Shown here piece after piece: positions 1 to 9,132 of a stretch of DNA of 62,791 nt; the stretch's first letter is position 1, and the number at the start of each line of letters is the position of its first letter. Origin of the DNA: Rhodothermus sp. (GTDB lineage Bacteria; Bacteroidota; Rhodothermia; Rhodothermales; Rhodothermaceae); assembly GCA_030950375.1 (NCBI GenBank), contig JAUZRN010000059.1:1-62791 (forward strand). The letters are read 5' to 3'. The notes under the pieces are model-generated. The model saw only the letters and a list, made by a program, of their open reading frames with translations, made no database searches and was not told the DNA's origin. A program made the position numbers and the translations under genes.

Positions 1-32
1 AGATTACCTTACAATGAGTGTTGCAGGAGGCA

Positions 33-1343
33 TTACAGGGAGGCGGCGTCGGATGACTGGGTGTTGGGCACTCCGGCGTATGCAGGTGGCTCGAAAAGAA
101 GACGCGGCATGAGTTGGTCGCGCAGATGGAAGAAGGCGTCGCGCAGCGAGTCGGGCACCGGCTTGCCGGGCGGCAGCTTTTCGCGCAGGGGATCCACCTG
201 ACGGCCGTTCTTCCAGAAGCGGTAGCATACATGCGGCCCGGTGGCCAGGCCGGTGCTGCCCACGTAGCCGATCACCTGCCCCTGGCGCACGCGCACGCCC
301 CGCCGAATGCCTTTCGCAATGCGCGAAAAGTGCAGGTAGCCCGTGGTGTAGGTCGCGTTGTGCCGGATTTTGACATAGTAGCCGTTGTAGCGTGTGTAAC
401 CGGCCGCAACGACCACGCCATCGCCGGTAGCATAGACGGGCGTGCCGGCCGGCGCAGCATAGTCGGTGCCCAGATGGGGCTTGTAGCGCTTCTGAATCGG
501 ATGGAAGCGACGCAGGCTGTAGCGCGAAGTGATCCGACGGTAGCGCAGCGGCGCTTTCAGGAAAGCCTTGCGCAGATTGCGGCCGTTTTCATCGTAGTAA
601 TCCACGCGGCCGGCATGCTCGAAGCGAAACGCGTAGAAATCCTTGCCCCGGTGTTGAAAGCGCGCAGCCAGCACCCGCGCAATGTCTATCGGCTTTCCAT
701 CCAGGCGCGTTTCTTCGTAGAGGGCCACGAAGCGGTCGCCCCGCTGGATCCGGTAGAAGTCAATCTGCCAGGCAAAAATCTCCGACAGGCGAATGGCCAG
801 TTCGGGATCGGTCGCGTTCGCCTGTAGCGTCTCGTACAGGGAGCGCTCGATCACGCCCCGAGCGGTGCGCAGCACGCGCTCAACGGCGCGTCGGCCTGTA
901 TAGACCCGCATCGGCTCACGTCGGTCGAACACAACGTAGCGCACGGGGTCGGGCTGATAGATGAACACACGTGCGCTGATGGTGTCGCGGTAGATGTGCA
1001 GCGGACGACCGGCCTGCATCCGCCGTACGTCGAACACGCCCTGGGCTGCTTCGGCCAGGGCCAGCACTTCGGCGTAGGGCACGTCATAGCGCGTCAGGAT
1101 GTCGGCAAACGTCTCGCCTCGTCGGATGCGATGCGTGCTGCGCACGAACTGTCCCTCTTCGATGCCAAAAGTATCGTAGAGAATCCTGACAGGTCGAGTG
1201 ATGGCGTGAGGCGCTGCAGGAGCTGGCTCCGGGCTCTGAGCAGGAATTTGTTGAGCGTACCAGATGGTCCCCCATGCGACACCAATCACCAGCAGGGAAA
1301 AAAGAAACCGGTATTTTCTTTTCGGCGAACGACGCGTTGCCAT
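33..1343 (-). CDS. Membrane-anchored M23 family metallopeptidase
   Basis: Predicted cell-wall endopeptidase acting on peptidoglycan cross-links from the outer face of the inner membrane. From the ATG at 1343 the protein has 436 residues: a basic N-terminus, one membrane anchor at about residues 10-30, a LysM/OapA-like segment near 60-100 (HRIRRGETFADIL), and a C-terminal LytM domain. Zinc-site residues are H290 and D294 in KPHLGTDY, H338 in GYLHFS, and H371 in GPHVCYRF. The last motif has Cys where HxH normally has its second His; I recall this as a variant in Bacteroidetes-type M23 proteins. A TTG at 1373 would add ten residues, but the ATG sits directly before the basic anchor. It follows hutG on the same strand but has no obvious functional link to it. 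Confidence 0.88.
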   Translation of the reverse strand: MATRRSPKRKYRFLFSLLVIGVAWGTIWYAQQIPAQSPEPAPAAPHAITRPVRILYDTFGIEEGQFVRSTHRIRRGETFADILTRYDVPYAEVLALAEAAQGVFDVRRMQAGRPLHIYRDTISARVFIYQPDPVRYVVFDRREPMRVYTGRRAVERVLRTARGVIERSLYETLQANATDPELAIRLSEIFAWQIDFYRIQRGDRFVALYEETRLDGKPIDIARVLAARFQHRGKDFYAFRFEHAGRVDYYDENGRNLRKAFLKAPLRYRRITSRYSLRRFHPIQKRYKPHLGTDYAAPAGTPVYATGDGVVVAAGYTRYNGYYVKIRHNATYTTGYLHFSRIAKGIRRGVRVRQGQVIGYVGSTGLATGPHVCYRFWKNGRQVDPLREKLPPGKPVPDSLRDAFFHLRDQLMPRLLFEPPAYAGVPNTQSSDAASL

Positions 1344-1430
1344 ACCGTCCTGCGGCCCGTGAAAACGACGCAAATGGTTATCAGAATATACGGAGGGCCG
1401 AATTACCGCAAAATCGGCACCAAAGATTTT

Positions 1431-2381
1431 TCAGGATATTCGCTCGGTCAGTCCGCAGAAATACATCCAGAGGGTAAGGGCAGCCAGGCGGATGGTCTGT
1501 CGATCGCGGTCCAGGCGCGGGTTGCATTCGACCAGGTCGATGGAGCGGACGGTCGGGCAGCGGCCGGCTTCGTAGGCGGCCTGCAACCAGTGTTCGGGCG
1601 ACAGGCCATCGGTGGCCGGAGCGCTGACACCCGGCGCGAAGGCCTGATCGACCGCATCCAGATCAAAACTGACCATAAGCGGTGTGGGGGCCTGGTGGTA
1701 AAGGGCAGTGATGCGATCAGCGGTCAGCGCATCCCGCCATACATAGTGGGCGTGATGCTGCTGCAGGAAGTGCAGATGTTCGGGCGCAGTGCTATGCGGT
1801 AGCAGACCGGCGACCGTGTAGCTACGACAAATGCTGGAGGGATGCGTAAGGGCCTGTCGGAAAGGCGAACCCGAGTGGGCCCGGCCATTGCGCAGCGGAC
1901 GCACGTCGGCATGAGCATCCCAGTTCAGGATGTGGACGGGTTGGCCGGCGTGCACATAGGCCAGAAAGTGTGCATAGGCGGTCTCATGCCCGCCTCCCAG
2001 GATAACAAGGAGCTTTCCGTCGCGCAGCAGTGGGGCTATGAGCTGCCCGAAGTGCTCCTGCGAGGCTTCCAGCGTGCGTTTCAGGCGCAGATCGCCCAGA
2101 TCGAGCGTATGTTCCAGCAGCTCGATAAAGGGCGCGCTGGCACGCGGATCGGGCGTTAGCCGGTAGAAAGCTTCGCGAATGGCCTGAGGAGCCTGGCGGG
2201 CGCCGGGGCGGCCTCCATTGCGGCGCACGCCGGTGTCGGAGGGAAAACCCACCAGGACGACGGTGGCTTCTTCGATAGACCGGACGGCTCGTCCGAGCAG
2301 CTGGCCCACGCGCAGGTCTGTCGGATCCCAGGGTGTGGGCGGAGGAGGCGGGGGGCGAAAAGCGTCAGCCGGCAAAGTCAT
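1431..2381 (-). CDS. hutG: Formimidoylglutamase (arginase family), HutG-like
   Basis: Last step of histidine degradation: formimidoylglutamate to glutamate and formamide. The 316-residue product is a ureohydrolase. Metal-binding motifs are visible: GGGHE, the NWDAHADVR motif and SFDLDAVD, which together supply the His/Asp ligands of the binuclear Mn site. The ATG at 2381 is preferred over an in-frame codon 30 residues upstream because MTLPADAF starts the conserved part; it makes the gene overlap the end of hutI by 17 bases. It is the terminal gene of hutU-H-I-G. Arginase or agmatinase is the alternative from the fold alone, but the operon context favours HutG. Confidence 0.9.
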   Translation of the reverse strand: MTLPADAFRPPPPPPTPWDPTDLRVGQLLGRAVRSIEEATVVLVGFPSDTGVRRNGGRPGARQAPQAIREAFYRLTPDPRASAPFIELLEHTLDLGDLRLKRTLEASQEHFGQLIAPLLRDGKLLVILGGGHETAYAHFLAYVHAGQPVHILNWDAHADVRPLRNGRAHSGSPFRQALTHPSSICRSYTVAGLLPHSTAPEHLHFLQQHHAHYVWRDALTADRITALYHQAPTPLMVSFDLDAVDQAFAPGVSAPATDGLSPEHWLQAAYEAGRCPTVRSIDLVECNPRLDRDRQTIRLAALTLWMYFCGLTERIS

Positions 2382-3597
2382 CGTCACGGACGCGTTTTCC
2401 TCTGACAAACGTGGCCTGGACTGCGTTGGGGCGAAAATGATACAGCCAGTGGTCGACGTCTTCGGCTTCAATTAAAATGAAATCGGCTTTTTTGCCGGGC
2501 TCGAGCGACCCCAGCTCGTGAGCACGTCCGATAGCCCGGGCCGCATAGAGGGTGGCCCCTTTCAGTGCTTCGGCCGGCGTCAGACCGCAGAGGACGCAGG
2601 CCAGTGTCATGGCCAGAGGCAGGTGATAGGAGGGGGCACTGCCCGGGTTGAAGTCGGTCGCTACGGCTACTGGGACACCGGCGTCGATGAAGCGCCGGGC
2701 GTCCATGGGCCGCTGCCGCAGGTAGAGCGTGGCGATCGGCAATGCGACAGCCACTACGCCGGCGCGGGCCATGGCCTGGATCCCTTCGTCGGAGGCGTAC
2801 TCCAGGTGGTCGGCCGAAATGGCACCGACCTCGGCAGCCAGCCGAGCCCCGCCGCCATCGTGCAGCTGATCGGCGTGCAGCTTGGGGCGCAGCCCGAACG
2901 CTTTGCCCCGTTCCAGAATCTGACGGGCTTCCTCCACGGTGAAGGCTGTTTCTTCTACAAACACGTCACAGAAGTCGGCCAGTCGCTCGCGTCCCACGTA
3001 CGGAATCAGTTCATCCAGTAACCATTGCAGGTATGCTTCGCGGCGATTGGCATATTCCGGCGGCACTACGTGGGCGGCCAGCAGCGTGGCAACCAGCCGG
3101 AGCGGCTGGTGCGTTTGCAGGCGCCAATAGACCTGCAATAGCTTTAGCTCTTCTTCGAAGGACAGTCCGTAGCCGGTCTTGGCTTCAACGGTGGTGATGC
3201 CCAGGCGGGCCATTTCGCGCAGAAAATCCAGGCAGCGGCGGTAGAGGTCCTCCTCCGAAGCGGCCCGTGTCTGCGCTACTGTACGACGGATGCCGCCGCC
3301 CTGACGGGCAATTTCCAGATAAGAGACCCCCTGACAGCGTAGCCGAAACTCCTCGGCACGCCAGCCACCGAAGGCCAGGTGCGTATGGCAGTCGATCAAA
3401 CCGGGCGCTACCAGGCAGCCGCTCGCATCAAGACGTTGCTCTCTGCGAAAGCGGGTGGGCAGTTCGGCTTCCGGGCCCACCCACAGGATGGTGTCGTCTT
3501 TCCAGACCAGCGCAGCCCGTTCAATGGGATGCAGGGCGGCCTGTCCACCTTCTGCCCGGCAGGTCAGTAGCTGTCGGATGTTGGTCAGGACCGGCAT
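2365..3597 (-). CDS. hutI: Imidazolonepropionase
   Basis: Third enzyme of histidine degradation, hydrolysing 4-imidazolone-5-propionate to formimidoylglutamate. It is an amidohydrolase-superfamily protein of 410 residues, the usual length. The metal motif DCHTHLAFGG lies at about residues 69-78, KLHADQLHDGGG holds further ligand/catalytic His residues, SADHLEYAS follows, and ATDFNPGS carries the late catalytic Asp. The start codon overlaps the hutH stop by one base (TGATG), so translation is probably coupled. Its 3' end overlaps hutG. Confidence 0.96.
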   Translation of the reverse strand: MPVLTNIRQLLTCRAEGGQAALHPIERAALVWKDDTILWVGPEAELPTRFRREQRLDASGCLVAPGLIDCHTHLAFGGWRAEEFRLRCQGVSYLEIARQGGGIRRTVAQTRAASEEDLYRRCLDFLREMARLGITTVEAKTGYGLSFEEELKLLQVYWRLQTHQPLRLVATLLAAHVVPPEYANRREAYLQWLLDELIPYVGRERLADFCDVFVEETAFTVEEARQILERGKAFGLRPKLHADQLHDGGGARLAAEVGAISADHLEYASDEGIQAMARAGVVAVALPIATLYLRQRPMDARRFIDAGVPVAVATDFNPGSAPSYHLPLAMTLACVLCGLTPAEALKGATLYAARAIGRAHELGSLEPGKKADFILIEAEDVDHWLYHFRPNAVQATFVRGKRVRDDDFAG

Positions 3598-5123
3598 CAG
3601 TGCAGCGGACGCAGTTCACGGGCTACCAGATCGGGCAATTCCCGGCTTCGAATCATCGCCAGGCATCGGGCAATGTCCTGCTGGTAGAAGTGGTCGGCTT
3701 CTCGGTGCGGAACGTGTTGGCGAACATACCGGTGAACGATCTCCACGCCCCGACCGGGACGCAGGGGCAGCCGATAGTCGAGGGCCTGGGCCGCTGTGAA
3801 CAGTTCAATAGCCAGCACGTGCTCGACGTTCTCCAGGATGGTCAGCAGCTTTAGCGCACTGATACTGCCCATGCTCACATGGTCTTCCTGTCCCAGGCTG
3901 GTCGGGATCGAATCGACCGAAGCGGGATGGCAGAGCACTTTGTTCTCGGAGACCAGGGCAGCCGCCGTGTACTGAGGAATCATGAAGCCCGAGTTGATAC
4001 CGGTATCTTTCATCAGCAGACGTGGCAGTCCGTCGTGCCCTTCCAGCAGCAGATAGGTGCGGCGCTCCGAGATGCTGGCCAGCTCGGCCAGGGCCATGGC
4101 GGCCAGGTCAAGGGCCAGCGCCAGCGGCTGGCCGTGGAAATTGCCGCCGCTGAGGATATCGCCGTTTTCGAAGACGAGCGGATTGTCGGTAGCCGAATTG
4201 ATCTCGACCTCTACCACGCGACGGGCATAATCGAGCGCATCGCGGCTGGCGCCGTGCACCTGGGGCACACAGCGCAGGCAGTACGGATCCTGGACTTTGC
4301 CGCAGTGCCGATGGGACTCCAGAATTTCGCTGTCGATCAGCAACGTACGGATGTTTTCAGCAACACGGGCCTGACCGGGATGCGGACGTACGGCCTGAAT
4401 ACGGGGATCAAAGGGCTTGATGCTTCCCTGGAGCGCTTCCAGGCTCATGGCAGCCAGAATATCGGCCACCTTTACCAGATGGATCGCTTTTTCAAGCACG
4501 TAAGCGCCGCAGGCGCTCATGAGCTGGGTGCCGTTGATGAGCGACAGGCCGTCTTTGGGCTGGAGCCGGATGGGAGCCAGGCCGGCTTCAGCCAGCACCT
4601 CGGAGGCCGGACGTACCGCGGTGCCGTTGTCGTTCCAGAAGTAGCCCTGTCCGATCAAAGGCAGGGCCATGTGGGCCAGCGGAGCCAGGTCGCCCGAGGC
4701 TCCCACGCTTCCCCGGCTGGGCACGGCCGGGATCAGGTCGCGCTCGGCAAAGTCCAGCAAGCGCTCGAACGTCGGTACCGAGATGCCCGAGTAGCCCAGC
4801 CCCAGGGCGTGGATTTTCAGGAGTAGCATCAACCGGCATAGTTCTCGAGGAAGCCAGGGACCTACGCCAACCGCGTGACTGATGAGCAGGTTTTCCTGAA
4901 GTTGCGCCAGCCGGTCGGCCGGGATGCGGGTACGTGCCAGGGCCCCGAAGCCCGTGTTGATGCCGTAGTAAACGCCACCACTTTGCAGGGCGGCCTCAAC
5001 GCGGGCGCGCGACGTGGCTACTGCCGCATGATCCCGACGCAACTCCTCAATGCGCCGCTCCAGATCTTCATAGAGCGAGGCGATCCGTACTGTAAGCTCC
5101 AGCGTGGGCAACGGATATTCCAT
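3597..5123 (-). CDS. hutH: Histidine ammonia-lyase
   Basis: Converts L-histidine to urocanate and ammonia. The 508-residue protein has the Ala-Ser-Gly triad (residues 142-144, in SVGASGDLAPLAH) that cyclises autocatalytically into the MIO electrophile. YYGINTGFG near residue 52 and the later QDHVSMG-type and ENG-type active-site loops are present. Length and order match the MIO ammonia-lyase family, and the hut neighbours exclude phenylalanine or tyrosine lyase as the likelier role. It is separated from hutU by a 337-base gap but read in the same direction, and it overlaps hutI by one base. Confidence 0.97.
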   Translation of the reverse strand: MEYPLPTLELTVRIASLYEDLERRIEELRRDHAAVATSRARVEAALQSGGVYYGINTGFGALARTRIPADRLAQLQENLLISHAVGVGPWLPRELCRLMLLLKIHALGLGYSGISVPTFERLLDFAERDLIPAVPSRGSVGASGDLAPLAHMALPLIGQGYFWNDNGTAVRPASEVLAEAGLAPIRLQPKDGLSLINGTQLMSACGAYVLEKAIHLVKVADILAAMSLEALQGSIKPFDPRIQAVRPHPGQARVAENIRTLLIDSEILESHRHCGKVQDPYCLRCVPQVHGASRDALDYARRVVEVEINSATDNPLVFENGDILSGGNFHGQPLALALDLAAMALAELASISERRTYLLLEGHDGLPRLLMKDTGINSGFMIPQYTAAALVSENKVLCHPASVDSIPTSLGQEDHVSMGSISALKLLTILENVEHVLAIELFTAAQALDYRLPLRPGRGVEIVHRYVRQHVPHREADHFYQQDIARCLAMIRSRELPDLVARELRPLH

Positions 5124-5460
5124 GGTAGCTACAGAGTCCTGTCAACAAGTAGGTCCGGCTTCTCCTGCTCCCTTTCGCCCGCGGCAATGGTCACTCCCAA
5201 ACCGTACTATGTCACGGACAACGCCATTGTTCAGATCATACGGGAAACAAGCAGGTACCTGCTCAGCGCGGGCAATATTTCCGGCTGCTGAACTGAAGGT
5301 GCTTTGTTCTTCTGGCGCGGAAGATGCGTTCAGCATTTTTCCAGAATGCGGTGCATACCAGGCCATGTGTGTTCCGTTGTCGCGCAGCCGCCGTGCACAA
5401 CGGGGAGGCAACGATCAGACCCTGGCGGCGGTGGACGTCCAGCACTCCGGTGGAGCCGCT
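5124..5460. other. Intergenic stretch inside the hut operon, no convincing gene
   Basis: This gap lies between the hutU stop and the hutH start, both on the minus strand. Short open frames on either strand show no family features, and I do not call them. It holds a perfect 14-base palindrome (5250-5263) and an 8-base inverted repeat (5286-5293 with 5328-5335) separated by 34 bases. The gap may therefore carry a second promoter or control site for hutH-I-G. Confidence 0.5.
5250..5263. promoter_or_regulatory. Perfect 14-base palindrome upstream of hutH
   Basis: AGCAGGTACCTGCT reads identically on both strands. It lies about 130 bases upstream of the hutH start, in a gap long enough for a promoter. 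It resembles a dimeric repressor site, but I cannot assign a regulator; it does not look like the known HutC operator. Confidence 0.35.
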
Positions 5461-7125
5461 TCAGCCAGTGATCATGGGGAGGTCGAGGCCGCGTTCACGG
5501 GCGGTCTGGATCGCCAGCTCATAGCCGGCATCAGCATGGCGCATGACGCCGGTTCCAGGGTCGGCCGTCAGTACCCGTTCCAGGCGGAAGTCGGCCTGCT
5601 CGGTGCCGTCGGCCACGCAGACCATGCCGGCGTGGATGGCGTAGCCGATACCCACGCCACCGCCGTGGTGGATTGATACCCAGCTGGCGCCGCAGGCTGT
5701 GTTGAGCAGGGCGTTGAGCAGCGGCCAGTCGGCGATGGCATCGGAGCCATCTTTCATGCCTTCCGTTTCCCGGTTGGGCGAGGCGACCGAGCCGGCGTCC
5801 AGATGATCGCGCCCGATCACGATCGGGGCTTCGATTTTGCCTTTGCGAACGAGCCAGTTGAATTTCAGACCCATTTCAGCGCGTTCTCCATATTCGAGCC
5901 AGCAGATGCGGGCAGGCAGCCCCTGAAAGCGCACTTTTTCACGTGCTTTCTGAATCCAGCGTACCAGGCTTTCTTTGTGGGGGAACGTTTCGATGACGGC
6001 CTGGTCGGTGACGGCAATGTCGTTCGGGTTGCCCGAGAGAGCCGCCCAGCGGAACGGTCCAGCACCCCGGCAGAAAAGAGGACGAATGAAGGCCGGCACG
6101 AAGCCGGGAATGCGGAAGGCTTCTTTCATGCCCCGGTGGTCGGCCACCTGCCCGCGCAGGTTGTTGCCGTAGTCGAAGACGATGGCGCCCAGCTCCTGCA
6201 GTTTCAGCATTGCTTCGACATGCTGCTGCATCGAGTCGAGAACCGCCTCTTCGTAGCCTTTCGGGTCTTTTTCGCGGAAGGCAGCGGCCGATTCTACGGT
6301 ATGGCCGGCCGGAATGTAGCCGTAGCGCAGGTCATGGGCAGCCGTCTGGTCGGTAACCACGTCGGGCACAATGCCCCGGCGCACGAGTTCAGGAAGCACA
6401 TCGGCAATATTGCCCAAAAGACCCACCGAAAGAGCTTCGCCATTTTCACGAGCCCGCAGCACCCTGGCCAGCGCTTCGTCCAGGTCGGTGCACATTTCGT
6501 CCAGATAGCCGGTTTCCAGACGGCGACGAATGCGGGCTGGATCCACCTCGACCCCCAGGAAAGCGGCTTCATTCATTGTAGCGGCCAGTGGCTGAGCGCC
6601 GCCCATGCCGCCTAACCCGGCCGTTACCACCAGCCGGCCTTTCAGCGAACCACCGAAGTGCTGGCGGGCGCACTCGGCGAACGTCTCGTAGGTGCCCTGC
6701 AGAATGCCCTGCGTGCCGATGTAGATCCAGGAGCCGGCCGTCATCTGCCCGTACATGGTCAGGCCCAGTGCTTCCAGTCGACGGAATTCGTCCCACGTGG
6801 CCCAGCGGGGCACCAGGTTACTGTTGGCGATGAGCACGCGCGGGGCCATTTCATGCGTACGAAAGACACCGACTGGCTTGCCGCTCTGCACGAGCAGCGT
6901 CTCGTCGTTTTCCAAACGTTTGAGGGTTTCCACGATCTTGTGAAAGCAACTCCAGTTGCGAGCTGCCTTACCGGTACCTCCGTAGACAATCAGTTCTTCA
7001 GGTTTTTCAGCAACTTCGGGGTCCAGGTTGTTCATCAGCATGCGAAGAGCCGCCTCCTGGTGCCATCCCTTACAGTGGAGCTGCGTGCCGCGTGGAGCGC
7101 GTACGGTGATCGGCGTCGTTTCCAT
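5461..7125 (-). CDS. hutU: Urocanate hydratase
   Basis: Adds water to urocanate to give imidazolonepropionate, the second step of histidine catabolism, using tightly bound NAD+ as electrophile. The 554-residue product has normal family length. Visible landmarks are the N-terminal [11 protein letters not shown] motif, the [13 protein letters not shown]-binding loop near residue 170, and C-terminal [13 protein letters not shown] and [14 protein letters not shown] motifs. It is first in the hut operon. Its upstream region carries an AAGCGCTT palindrome that also occurs in front of phenylacetate genes. Confidence 0.97.
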   Translation of the reverse strand: METTPITVRAPRGTQLHCKGWHQEAALRMLMNNLDPEVAEKPEELIVYGGTGKAARNWSCFHKIVETLKRLENDETLLVQSGKPVGVFRTHEMAPRVLIANSNLVPRWATWDEFRRLEALGLTMYGQMTAGSWIYIGTQGILQGTYETFAECARQHFGGSLKGRLVVTAGLGGMGGAQPLAATMNEAAFLGVEVDPARIRRRLETGYLDEMCTDLDEALARVLRARENGEALSVGLLGNIADVLPELVRRGIVPDVVTDQTAAHDLRYGYIPAGHTVESAAAFREKDPKGYEEAVLDSMQQHVEAMLKLQELGAIVFDYGNNLRGQVADHRGMKEAFRIPGFVPAFIRPLFCRGAGPFRWAALSGNPNDIAVTDQAVIETFPHKESLVRWIQKAREKVRFQGLPARICWLEYGERAEMGLKFNWLVRKGKIEAPIVIGRDHLDAGSVASPNRETEGMKDGSDAIADWPLLNALLNTACGASWVSIHHGGGVGIGYAIHAGMVCVADGTEQADFRLERVLTADPGTGVMRHADAGYELAIQTARERGLDLPMITG

Positions 7126-7144
7126 GGCAATTGAAGGCTTGGTC

Positions 7145-7158
7145 CAAAAGCGCTTCCG
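7145..7158. promoter_or_regulatory. Putative LacI-type operator in front of hutU
   Basis: The 8-base palindrome AAGCGCTT occupies 7148-7155, inside AAAAGCGCTTCCGAA. The same 15 bases occur upstream of paaJ. On the minus strand it lies just after an AT-rich stretch (TTAAATTAAATT) that could be the -10 region of the hutU promoter, so a bound repressor would block initiation. A CG-centred palindrome of this kind is typical of LacI-family sites; the regulator itself is not in the window. Confidence 0.5.
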
Positions 7159-7201
7159 AATTTAATTTAACATAAAGTCGGCGTGGGATAAAAGTTCGAG
7201 G

Positions 7202-7759
7202 TCAGGTGCGTTTTTCCGGCAACCAGGGTGTCTCGGAGGTGCCGCGTCGGTGATTGATCCAGCGGGCCAGCACAAAAAGCAGGTCGGAGAGGCGGTTCAA
7301 AAAGCGTACTACTTCGGGATTGAGCTTTTCCTGTTGCATGGCGGCTACCGCATGGCGCTCGGCGCGACGGCAGACCGTACGTGCGACGTGTAGCATGGCC
7401 GCCGCCGGCGTTCCTCCCGGCAGGATGAACGTTTTCAGGGGAGGAAGCTGGGCCTCCAGACGGTCGATTTCCTGCTCGATTGCTTCGATGTGGGTCGATT
7501 CGATGCGAACGGTTCGGGCGCGGCTGTCGAGCGGAGTGGCCAGATCTGCGCCCGCTTCAAAGAGCATGCCCTGCAAACGCTGCAAAAGAAGATCGAGATC
7601 GGCTTCGTCGGGCAGCAGGTGGGGGCGTACCAGCCCGAGCCAGCTATTCAATTCGTCAACCGTTCCATAAGCCGCAATGCGCGGGTGGCTTTTAGGCACG
7701 CGTCCACCCCCAAACAGGGCTGTTGTGCCGTCGTCGCCGGTGCGGGTATAGATCTTCAT
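7202..7759 (-). CDS. Cob(I)alamin adenosyltransferase, PduO/MMAB type
   Basis: Transfers the adenosyl group of ATP to cob(I)alamin to make coenzyme B12. The 185-residue protein begins MKIYTRTGDDGTTALFGG, the N-terminal ATP-binding signature of PduO-type transferases, and continues with YGTVDELNSWLG and a C-terminal helical part with RxxERH and LNRLSDLLFVLAR motifs. It starts three bases after the stop of a downstream-oriented ABC ATPase gene on the same strand, so the two are co-transcribed. That context suggests corrinoid uptake and activation. Confidence 0.94.
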   Translation of the reverse strand: MKIYTRTGDDGTTALFGGGRVPKSHPRIAAYGTVDELNSWLGLVRPHLLPDEADLDLLLQRLQGMLFEAGADLATPLDSRARTVRIESTHIEAIEQEIDRLEAQLPPLKTFILPGGTPAAAMLHVARTVCRRAERHAVAAMQQEKLNPEVVRFLNRLSDLLFVLARWINHRRGTSETPWLPEKRT

Positions 7760-7762
7760 GGT

Positions 7763-8551
7763 TCATGGAGAGGGTGTGGTTTCAGTGATCGGATGAAGAT
7801 ACTGAAGGCAGGGTGTGCCGTCGGGCAGCCGGTGGATGCGGGCAGCCATGCGGAAGACGCGGGCGATCAGGTCTTCGGTGAGCACCGCGGAGGGCAATCC
7901 GTCGGCTACAAGCCGACCCTGGTGCAGGACGAGCAGGCGGTCGGAGTAGCGGGCAGCCAGCGACAGGTCATGAAAAACAGCCACGACCGTACGACCTTCG
8001 GCAACCAGGCCACGGATGCGCTCAAGCAATTCGAACTGGTAGTGCACGTCCAAATGAGCCGTGGGTTCATCAAGCAGCAGCAGATCAGCTTCCTGGGCCA
8101 GGGCCTGCGCCAGAAAAACGCGTTGCTGCTCTCCGCCGCTGAGCGTGTGAATCAGGCGGTGCGCGGCATCGGCCAGATCGACAGCCGCCAGCGCTGCGTG
8201 TACCCGTGCCCGGTCGGCCGCCGTAAACGGTTCAAGCCAGCCCTTGTGGGGCGCTCGGCCCAGCAGCACGATGTCTTCGACCGTAAAGTCGAAAGAGAGG
8301 GTGGACGTCTGACGCACGACGGCTACCTGCCGGGCCAGCGCCCGACGCGGCCAGCTCTGCAGAGGGCGTCCGCGCAGGTAGAGCTGACCGGCATAGGGTA
8401 GCATTCCGCTGATCGTGCGAATCAGCGTGGTTTTGCCGCTACCGTTTGGTCCCAGCAGGCCCACAAAGGAACCGGACGGGATCTCGAAGGTGAGTCCGTC
8501 CAGAATCGTGCGTCCTCCGAGCGCTACCCGCAACCCGCTGGCTTTGATCAT
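7763..8551 (-). CDS. ABC transporter ATPase, iron-siderophore/cobalamin type
   Basis: ATP-hydrolysing subunit of a FecE/BtuD/HmuV-type importer, 262 residues. Walker A is GPNGSGKTT near residue 36, the Q-loop VVRQTS follows, the signature is LSGGEQQRV, and Walker B with catalytic Glu is LLLLDEPTAHLD. The start used is the ATG at 8551 (MIKASGLRV); a GTG nine bases upstream is also possible. No permease or binding protein is adjacent. Because it precedes the cobalamin adenosyltransferase, corrinoid import (BtuD) is a reasonable guess, but heme or siderophore substrates cannot be excluded. The ATG shares the CATG at 8549-8552 with the divergent gene. Confidence 0.88.
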   Translation of the reverse strand: MIKASGLRVALGGRTILDGLTFEIPSGSFVGLLGPNGSGKTTLIRTISGMLPYAGQLYLRGRPLQSWPRRALARQVAVVRQTSTLSFDFTVEDIVLLGRAPHKGWLEPFTAADRARVHAALAAVDLADAAHRLIHTLSGGEQQRVFLAQALAQEADLLLLDEPTAHLDVHYQFELLERIRGLVAEGRTVVAVFHDLSLAARYSDRLLVLHQGRLVADGLPSAVLTEDLIARVFRMAARIHRLPDGTPCLQYLHPITETTPSP

Positions 8552-9089
8552 GTGCACCACAACGGCTGGTTCCGGAAAGCGATGTCCTTATGCTACGACG
8601 TGCAGACGTCTGACGCAAGCTGCCCTGTTGCTTCTCTGGATTTTGACCGGCTGTGATAGTCGCCAACAGGACGACTTTCTACGCGCGGCGTTTCAACCAC
8701 CGGCAGGCTTTACGCGCACAGACGCAAACGGACAGGTGCTGTCGGAAGACCCGGACGACTGGCGTGTAGCTCCTGCCTTTCGGGGCTATCTACGGTTTGA
8801 CCCGGCTTATCCGAACCCCTTTTCCGGGGGCGAAGTGCGGCTGCCGTTTCGTCTTTTTTCGCCGCTAAGTGGTACGCTGAGCGTCTGGGCAAAGGATGTA
8901 GAAGGACGCATGCGGCTGCTGGACGAACACCCGTCGCTTGCGCAGCCGGGCACCTACGTGTTTGTGTTTGATCCTACCGTTCTGGCGCCGGATCGTGATC
9001 TGACCCGCCTGCAGGGGCTTCATCGGCTTTACGTCTATCGGGGTAACGATCTGGTTTCGTACGGAGATCTGATGATTCAGGCGCCGTAG
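8550..9089 (+). CDS. Predicted lipoprotein with a YPNPF segment
   Basis: A 179-residue protein of unknown function. The N-terminus has basic residues and a hydrophobic run ending in the lipobox ILTGC, so it should be cleaved and lipidated at Cys. The second half contains FDPAYPNPFSGGEVRLPFRL, which resembles the opening strand of type IX secretion C-terminal sorting domains (YPNPF followed by a beta-rich tail). It is not followed by the rest of a canonical domain and sits on a lipoprotein. The start is uncertain: the ATG at 8550 overlaps the start of the divergent ABC ATPase, and a start closer to the signal peptide is possible. Confidence 0.7.
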   Translation: MCTTTAGSGKRCPYATTCRRLTQAALLLLWILTGCDSRQQDDFLRAAFQPPAGFTRTDANGQVLSEDPDDWRVAPAFRGYLRFDPAYPNPFSGGEVRLPFRLFSPLSGTLSVWAKDVEGRMRLLDEHPSLAQPGTYVFVFDPTVLAPDRDLTRLQGLHRLYVYRGNDLVSYGDLMIQAP

Positions 9090-9132
9090 CTATCGGTTTA
9101 AGTATCCGGCATGATACGCTGCAGGTGTACAG

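Noticed and set aside
5142-5411. 89-residue minus-strand frame between hutU and hutH
   Set aside because: No features, and the composition resembles non-coding DNA.
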